Part shown: positions 60,278 through 64,000 of the stretch, piece after piece
How positions within the stretch are numbered: position 1 is the first letter of the stretch
How the letters are laid out: each line of letters opens with the position of its first letter
Assembly (NCBI RefSeq): GCF_009711265.1
Contig: NZ_WMII01000009.1
Location: forward strand, 107,972 to 171,971
DNA from: Paracoccus shanxieyensis
GTDB lineage: Bacteria > Pseudomonadota > Alphaproteobacteria > Rhodobacterales > Rhodobacteraceae
Direction: 5' to 3'
DNA: 64,000 nt
Made by a program: the position numbers and the translations under genes
The notes under the pieces: model-generated
What the model saw: only the letters and a program-made list of their open reading frames with translations
The model's database searches: none
Told to the model about the DNA's origin: nothing

Positions 60278-60712
60278 TCAGCGTTGCGGAAACAGGAAGG
60301 CGAAGGCGATGCGCCGCCGCCAGGCGTTGGTGAGCGGTTCCTCGATCACGCCGAGCCGCTCGTAGGCATGGAGGAAGCTGTCCGGCCCGGTCAGGATCCC
60401 GACATGCTTGGCGATGGCGCGGGGCCTCATGCGGAACAGGACCAGCGCGCCGGGACCGGCCTCGGCGGGCGACACCTCGATCATCATGCGCCGCGCGCCC
60501 TCGGCCAGCACCTCGCGCGGCCCCGTCTCGCCCCAGTCTCGGCTGTAGGGCGGGATCGGGAACGGCTCGGGGCCCACCACCTCGCGCCAGACGCCGCGCG
60601 CGAGGCCAAGGCAGTCGCAGCCGACGCCCCGAAGGCTGGCCTGATCGTGGTACGGCGTGCCGAGCCATGACCGCGCAATGGCAATGACGCGGGTGGGATC
60701 GGCGGAGTTCAC
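60278..60712 (-). CDS. NlpC/P60 peptidase of the tail (g14-like)
   Basis: A 144-residue cell-wall peptidase. The catalytic Cys lies in GVGCDCLGLARGVW (about residue 30-43) and the His in AIAKHVGILTGPDSFLHAYE (about 95-110). It likely cuts peptidoglycan during DNA entry. Coupled by four bases to the DUF2163 gene. Confidence 0.9.
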   Translation of the reverse strand: MNSADPTRVIAIARSWLGTPYHDQASLRGVGCDCLGLARGVWREVVGPEPFPIPPYSRDWGETGPREVLAEGARRMMIEVSPAEAGPGALVLFRMRPRAIAKHVGILTGPDSFLHAYERLGVIEEPLTNAWRRRIAFAFLFPQR

Positions 60713-61593
60713 AGCACGGACCCCTCGTGCCCGCCGTCCTTCGTGGCATAGCGCAGCACGGCATCCTGGCCGGGGATGTGCGGGAAGCCGCGGAAGTTGG
60801 CGGTATTGGCGAACTTCGCCCCGCAGGTCTCCATCCGCTTGTCGCAGCCCGCACGGATGATGAAGCCGTCCCCCTCGGCGATCGCGCGCACCGGCGCTTC
60901 GAGCAGGGTCAGCAATGCGATGCCGTCCGTCACGTCATGGCCCAGCACTTCGGTGCGCCGGCCAGCGTTTGCGCCAGAGGTCCATTCAATTGTGCCGAAG
61001 ATGAACCAGCCGACCTCGAAGGCGCCAAGGCCGGAGGCAGTGAAGGCGCGGTCGCGCAGCAGATCGATGACGGCGCCGGTTCCCTTGAAGGCCGGATCCG
61101 CCAGATCGACGCCGCAGCGCGCATCGCCGAGCGCGGCATCGCAGGTCGCCTGGAAGGTTCGTCCGACCGTCTGCCCGAGGACATGGGCCAGCGAGCGGAC
61201 CTCGGCCACGAAAGCGAGCCGCCCGCGCCTGATCTGGCCGATGGCCCCGCGCCGCATCAGAACACGCTGACCGGTGTCGGCCCAGTTCACCCGCCAGACC
61301 TCGACCGCAGCATTGTCCCAGCGGCCATCGAGGATGTCGGTCTCGGTGATCCGGTCCGAGGTCAGCACGCCTTCGGCGTCCTGCGCATCGACGGAAAGGT
61401 CCGAGCCGGAGCGAACCTCGGACGCCGTCAGCCCGCTCTCATGTTCGAAATCGGTGCCGTCGAAGTTCAGCGCGCGGTCGTGGTCAGTGAAGCCGAAGGT
61501 GACCCCATCGGCCCGGGCGATCCGCCAGCACCAGCCGAGCGTGGTCGTGCCCTCGTCGAGATGGGCCTGCAGGGCGGGCGAGAGGGACTTCAC
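60709..61593 (-). CDS. DUF2163 baseplate protein (g13-like)
   Basis: A 294-residue tail protein of the DUF2163/phage_BR0599 group (TTLGWCWRIARADGVTFGFTD near the start, ACDKRMETCGAKFANTANFRG-type Cys-bearing C-terminus near 255-275). In gene transfer agents g13 is part of the baseplate with an iron-sulfur-like Cys set. The three late Cys seen here (GCDKR, TCGAK and an earlier ATCDAALGDARCGVD) fit. Overlaps on both sides. Confidence 0.87.
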   Translation of the reverse strand: MKSLSPALQAHLDEGTTTLGWCWRIARADGVTFGFTDHDRALNFDGTDFEHESGLTASEVRSGSDLSVDAQDAEGVLTSDRITETDILDGRWDNAAVEVWRVNWADTGQRVLMRRGAIGQIRRGRLAFVAEVRSLAHVLGQTVGRTFQATCDAALGDARCGVDLADPAFKGTGAVIDLLRDRAFTASGLGAFEVGWFIFGTIEWTSGANAGRRTEVLGHDVTDGIALLTLLEAPVRAIAEGDGFIIRAGCDKRMETCGAKFANTANFRGFPHIPGQDAVLRYATKDGGHEGSVL

Positions 61594-61799
61594 TTCCGCC
61601 CCCAGCCGCGAAGCAATGCCAGCGAGGCCAGCGCGGACGAGACCACACCACCGCCAGCGCCGGTCAGGGCATAGAGATTGAAGGGCCTCAGGTCGAAGGT
61701 GCCGGTCGTCAGATCGAAATCAGCCAGCCCGGCCATCGCCAGACCAGAGGCCGCCAGACAGGCAAGATAGATCAGCCCACGCGCGAGGTTCCAGTTCAT
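61590..61799 (-). CDS. Small membrane protein of the lysis cassette
   Basis: A 69-residue protein with two hydrophobic segments (about 8-26 and 43-63) and no recognised family. It lies between lysozyme and g13-like genes with four-base overlaps on both sides. It could be a second holin, an antiholin or a spanin-like part. Confidence 0.6.
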   Translation of the reverse strand: MNWNLARGLIYLACLAASGLAMAGLADFDLTTGTFDLRPFNLYALTGAGGGVVSSALASLALLRGWGRK

Positions 61800-62440
61800 G
61801 ATCTTGCCTTTCCTTTGAAATGCGCCAACAGCCTCCGCCACCAGGACGGGGCGACAATGGTTTGCGTCGGCACCGGCACGCTTGCGGGGCGCAGCAGCGC
61901 CAGCGCGACGTCCTCGGTCAGGCGCCGGATCGGTCGCGAGAAATCGACGCGTCCGCTGCGATCCACCGACCAGACGGGAATGGTGCCGGCGGGATAGCGG
62001 CCCGTGGCGAAGAGGTCCCGCTCGTCTTCACGGCGTTCGTGGATCGCGACGGGCTTGAGCCAGCCCATGAAGGCTGCCGCCGCGGCAGCCCGGTCGCCTG
62101 CATTCAGGTGCCGGGTGAGCGCCGCCTTGGCGATGCCGCCGGTGTTGTAGTGAAACGAAACCAGCGCATCGAACTCGTGCGGCTTGAGCGGCACCTTCAC
62201 GGCGCGCAGGACGGCGTCCTCGTAACGCGCGAGGTCGGCGCGGGAGACCCCAAAAGCCTCGCGGATCCCGGCATCGAGATCGGCGGGCACGCCGCGCGGC
62301 ATCGTGGCTGGATCGGGTGCCCCTGCGGCAGCCGTGTGGCCGATACCGAAGGTCCAGACCTGTTTCACGTCCAAATAAGGTCCGGGCACGATGCCTTCGT
62401 GCCGGACGAGGGCCAGCAGCCCCCGGTCAGTCATGCGCAT
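61796..62440 (-). CDS. Phage lysozyme/endolysin (GH24 type)
   Basis: A 214-residue enzyme that cuts peptidoglycan. The GH24 triad pattern is seen as RHEG (catalytic Glu), then Asp in YLDVKQ and Thr in WTFGIGHT. FNYNTGG-like segment SFHYNTGGIAKA follows. No signal peptide, so it needs a holin. I prefer the ATG at 62440 after GGGGTG. A GTG at 62449, overlapping the previous stop, is possible. Confidence 0.88.
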   Translation of the reverse strand: MRMTDRGLLALVRHEGIVPGPYLDVKQVWTFGIGHTAAAGAPDPATMPRGVPADLDAGIREAFGVSRADLARYEDAVLRAVKVPLKPHEFDALVSFHYNTGGIAKAALTRHLNAGDRAAAAAAFMGWLKPVAIHERREDERDLFATGRYPAGTIPVWSVDRSGRVDFSRPIRRLTEDVALALLRPASVPVPTQTIVAPSWWRRLLAHFKGKARS

Positions 62441-62445
62441 GGATG

Positions 62446-62577
62446 TCACCCCAGAAGCGAGAGGATCAGGATCAGCGCGGCGATGGCGATGCCGACGCCC
62501 AGGCGGTGGCGGAAGGCCTGGCAGGGATCGGCCGGGTCGCAGCGCAGGGAGCGCGCAAGGCGGAGAAGGTCATGCAT
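62446..62577 (-). CDS. Tiny single-span membrane protein of the lysis cassette
   Basis: A 43-residue peptide with one C-terminal hydrophobic helix (VGIAIAALILILSLLG) and an Arg/Cys-bearing start. It overlaps the holin end and abuts the lysozyme start. Role in lysis inferred from position only. AAAGG upstream. Confidence 0.55.
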   Translation of the reverse strand: MHDLLRLARSLRCDPADPCQAFRHRLGVGIAIAALILILSLLG

Positions 62578-62920
62578 CGCCATCGCCTTTCCCGGCCTGG
62601 CGCAGACGGGCGAGCAGCACCTCGATAAAAGCAGGACCGAAAACGCCAACCAGATAGGCGGCCGATCCGGCCGCGCCCCCGGCCGGGATCGCCTCGGGGG
62701 GCAGGCCGAGCCAGCGGGTGATGATCGTCATCGAGAGACTCCCCATCCCGGCTGCGATCAGACCGCCAAGCAGGATGTGGCGCAGCGCGTCGCGCAGGCG
62801 CATTTTTGTCGTCAGCGCGTTGGTCGCGCCCCCGAGCGCACCCCACGCGGCGAGGATCACCGCCGTGGAGGCGAGGAGTTCCTTCAGCGCCGCCGCCAGA
62901 AATCCGGTTTCATCGTTCAT
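62570..62920 (-). CDS. Putative phage holin
   Basis: A 116-residue protein with three hydrophobic segments (about 16-33, 49-68, 82-104) and charged ends, of the size of a class I holin. Position next to lysozyme supports the call. ATGA overlap with the DUF2460 gene. Confidence 0.7.
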   Translation of the reverse strand: MNDETGFLAAALKELLASTAVILAAWGALGGATNALTTKMRLRDALRHILLGGLIAAGMGSLSMTIITRWLGLPPEAIPAGGAAGSAAYLVGVFGPAFIEVLLARLRQAGKGDGDA

Positions 62921-63543
62921 CGTCGGATCTCCAGAAGCGGAATGGAGGTGATCGAGCCCAGCCTCTCAAGGTCGAGCGTCACGTCGAGCACGTCGGTGTC
63001 GAAGCGGACCGGTACGTCGAATTCGAAGCCTGCGGTGACCGCGACGCCGGAACCCGGTGCGGTGTTGAAGGTGATGACGCCGGTCGTGGTATCGATGGAC
63101 CAGCCGGACGCCTGGGGCGCGCCATTCAAGGCGATGGTGACCGAGCCCGCGACCGGCTTTGCGATGGTCCGCACCCATGTCTGGCTGCCCGAGGCGTAGC
63201 GCTTGACCAGCTGGAAGGTGGTCGTCGCGCCATCACCGGTGCCGATCGCCTGGTCGGTCGGCGATGGCGTGCCCGAAGGCAGGCAGGACTTGTGGTCGCC
63301 CCAATCCTTGAACCGGAAGCCATGCAGGCGGCCGTTCCTCGCCTCGAAGAAGGCGACCACCGCTGCCAGATCGTCGGACCGGCGGATGCCATAGGCCACA
63401 TCGTAGCGGCGTCGCGAATTGGCCCAACTGGCGTTGCGTTCCTCGTCGCCCGAAGCCAGTTCGACGATTTGAGTGCGCCGCTCGGGCCCGCCACGCGCGC
63501 CCCGGCTGATGTTGTCCGGAAACCGGACCTCATGGAACGCCAT
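62917..63543 (-). CDS. DUF2460 distal tail protein (g12-like)
   Basis: A 208-residue tail protein of the DUF2460/TIGR02217 family: FHEVRFPDNISRGARGGPER at the start and FFEARNGRLHGFRFKDWGD near residue 70-88 are family hallmarks. In gene transfer agents g12 is the distal tail protein. GGAGG lies six bases before the ATG, which overlaps the tape-measure stop. Confidence 0.92.
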   Translation of the reverse strand: MAFHEVRFPDNISRGARGGPERRTQIVELASGDEERNASWANSRRRYDVAYGIRRSDDLAAVVAFFEARNGRLHGFRFKDWGDHKSCLPSGTPSPTDQAIGTGDGATTTFQLVKRYASGSQTWVRTIAKPVAGSVTIALNGAPQASGWSIDTTTGVITFNTAPGSGVAVTAGFEFDVPVRFDTDVLDVTLDLERLGSITSIPLLEIRR

Positions 63544-64000
63544 CACATTCCCCTCCGTCCCAGCGAGACGGCCCGGGCGATGTCCGCCGCGACCTGCGTG
63601 CGGGACTGCCGGAAGCTCTCGGCGTCGCGCGCGATGATGGTGACGTTGATTCCGCCGCCCGCGCCGTAGCTCTGCGCCTCCCGGCGCGAGAGCACCCGTT
63701 CGCCGCGTTGCAGGATTGCTGGGACTTCGTCGTGCCGAAGGCCGACAGCGCCACCCGAATGCATCCGGGGCGCGGCGGCGAAGGCCATGGCCGGGACCAT
63801 GCGCGAGGGGCCGGACGATCCGACGATGCCGCCCGCGTGCAGGATATTGGCGAAGATCCCGCCCGCACCGCCAAGCGCGCCCGAGAGCGCGTTGGCGATG
63901 GGGCCAAGGATGAAGCGCCGCGCGGCCAGTTTCGCCAGATCGGCGATCAGCCAGGTCACCAGATCGCGGACGTTCAGTTTGCCGGTCTTCACGAACTCTC
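63543..64000 (-). CDS. Tail tape-measure protein, C-terminal part
   Basis: The last 151 residues of a protein whose start lies beyond base 64000 (the frame is open to the edge). Ends with segments seen in GTA g11 and phage tape-measure tails: GGIFANILHAGGIVG, APRMHSGGAVGLRHDEVPAILQRGERVLSR. It sets tail length and links to the DUF2460 protein. Complete length unknown. Confidence 0.85.
   Translation of the reverse strand, partial: EFVKTGKLNVRDLVTWLIADLAKLAARRFILGPIANALSGALGGAGGIFANILHAGGIVGSSGPSRMVPAMAFAAAPRMHSGGAVGLRHDEVPAILQRGERVLSRREAQSYGAGGGINVTIIARDAESFRQSRTQVAADIARAVSLGRRGM

Larger units (their letters stand above)
54115..64000 (-). mobile_element. Prophage tail and lysis module with GTA-like gene order, runs off the right edge
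   Basis: All genes here are on the minus strand and mostly overlap by four bases. Order: tape measure, DUF2460 (g12), holin, small membrane protein, lysozyme, small membrane protein, DUF2163 (g13), NlpC/P60 (g14), TIM-barrel hub (g15), DUF2793 fibre. The tail part follows the gene transfer agent order, but an added lysis cassette and a fibre gene point to a temperate phage. Head genes, integrase and the right attachment site are not in the window. The left end is near 54115, and no attachment repeat was found. Confidence 0.8.

Noticed and set aside
1..64000. CRISPR arrays, rRNA, tRNA, insertion sequences
   Set aside because: No regularly spaced direct repeats, no tRNA cloverleaf that I could recognise, and no transposase or integrase motifs in any frame.

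Overview
The window looks like the chromosome of a Paracoccus-type alphaproteobacterium (Rhodobacteraceae). It is GC-rich, and its gene sets are typical of that family: nasTS with nirBD-type assimilatory nitrite reduction, an RpoE/ChrR singlet-oxygen sigma system, GGAAC/CGTT general-stress promoters, a coxMN-type oxidase, and a prophage whose tail genes follow the gene transfer agent (GTA) order. No rRNA, tRNA or CRISPR array was seen, and no transposase or integrase.

Layout. 1-5938 (minus): a nitrogen assimilation operon nasT-nasS-nirB-nirD-cynS-FNT transporter. A 426-base leader before nirB carries two hexaloop hairpins that suit the antitermination protein NasT. 6076-9650: a lipoprotein, an acetyltransferase, a cupin and an amidohydrolase. 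9659-15519: the RpoE/ChrR cluster. Divergent operons (FAD oxidoreductase, DUF1365 and cyclopropane synthase to the left; rpoE, chrR and a dehydrogenase to the right) plus a DUF2177 membrane gene each have the same TGATCY-18-TAN promoter. 15564-32558: a SLC13-type permease, then a general-stress block (large catalase, small hydrophilic proteins, PPC/DUF296, YihY, DUF892, DUF3008, PRC-barrel proteins, trehalose-phosphate synthase). A copper-haem oxidase operon is embedded in this block. Several of the stress genes carry an EcfG-type promoter. 32607-36254: a YehZYXW/OsmF-type osmolyte ABC transporter. 36390-39720: DoxX, DUF4394, fasciclin, and an ECF sigma factor with a RskA-like anti-sigma factor. 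39794-43756: a TetR regulator divergent from a catalase-like protein, an unknown protein and a Dyp-type peroxidase.

After a gene-poor, less GC-rich stretch (43757-44419) comes an accessory copper-handling region, 44420-54122. It has an ATP-grasp-like protein, cytochrome c, multicopper oxidase, a YHS-containing P-type ATPase, a DUF411 protein, two small Cys/His-rich exported proteins and a DUF305/beta-propeller protein. It ends in an arsR-like regulator that is frameshifted in this sequence. From 54115 to the right edge the minus strand carries the tail and lysis module of a prophage: tape measure, DUF2460, holin, lysozyme, DUF2163, NlpC/P60, a TIM-barrel hub and a DUF2793 fibre. It runs off the window.

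Taken together, most of the window is stress biology. RpoE/ChrR governs membrane-lipid and redox genes. A second set of promoters links catalase, trehalose and small stress proteins. Third and fourth regulators (ECF/RskA and TetR) sit beside envelope and peroxidase genes. The strongest new signals are regulatory: tandem ANTAR-type hairpins upstream of nirB, three identically spaced RpoE-type promoters, and a family of EcfG-type promoters. Also notable are a K-channel Lys-to-Gln change in the oxidase and short stop-start-coupled ORFs in the copper region.
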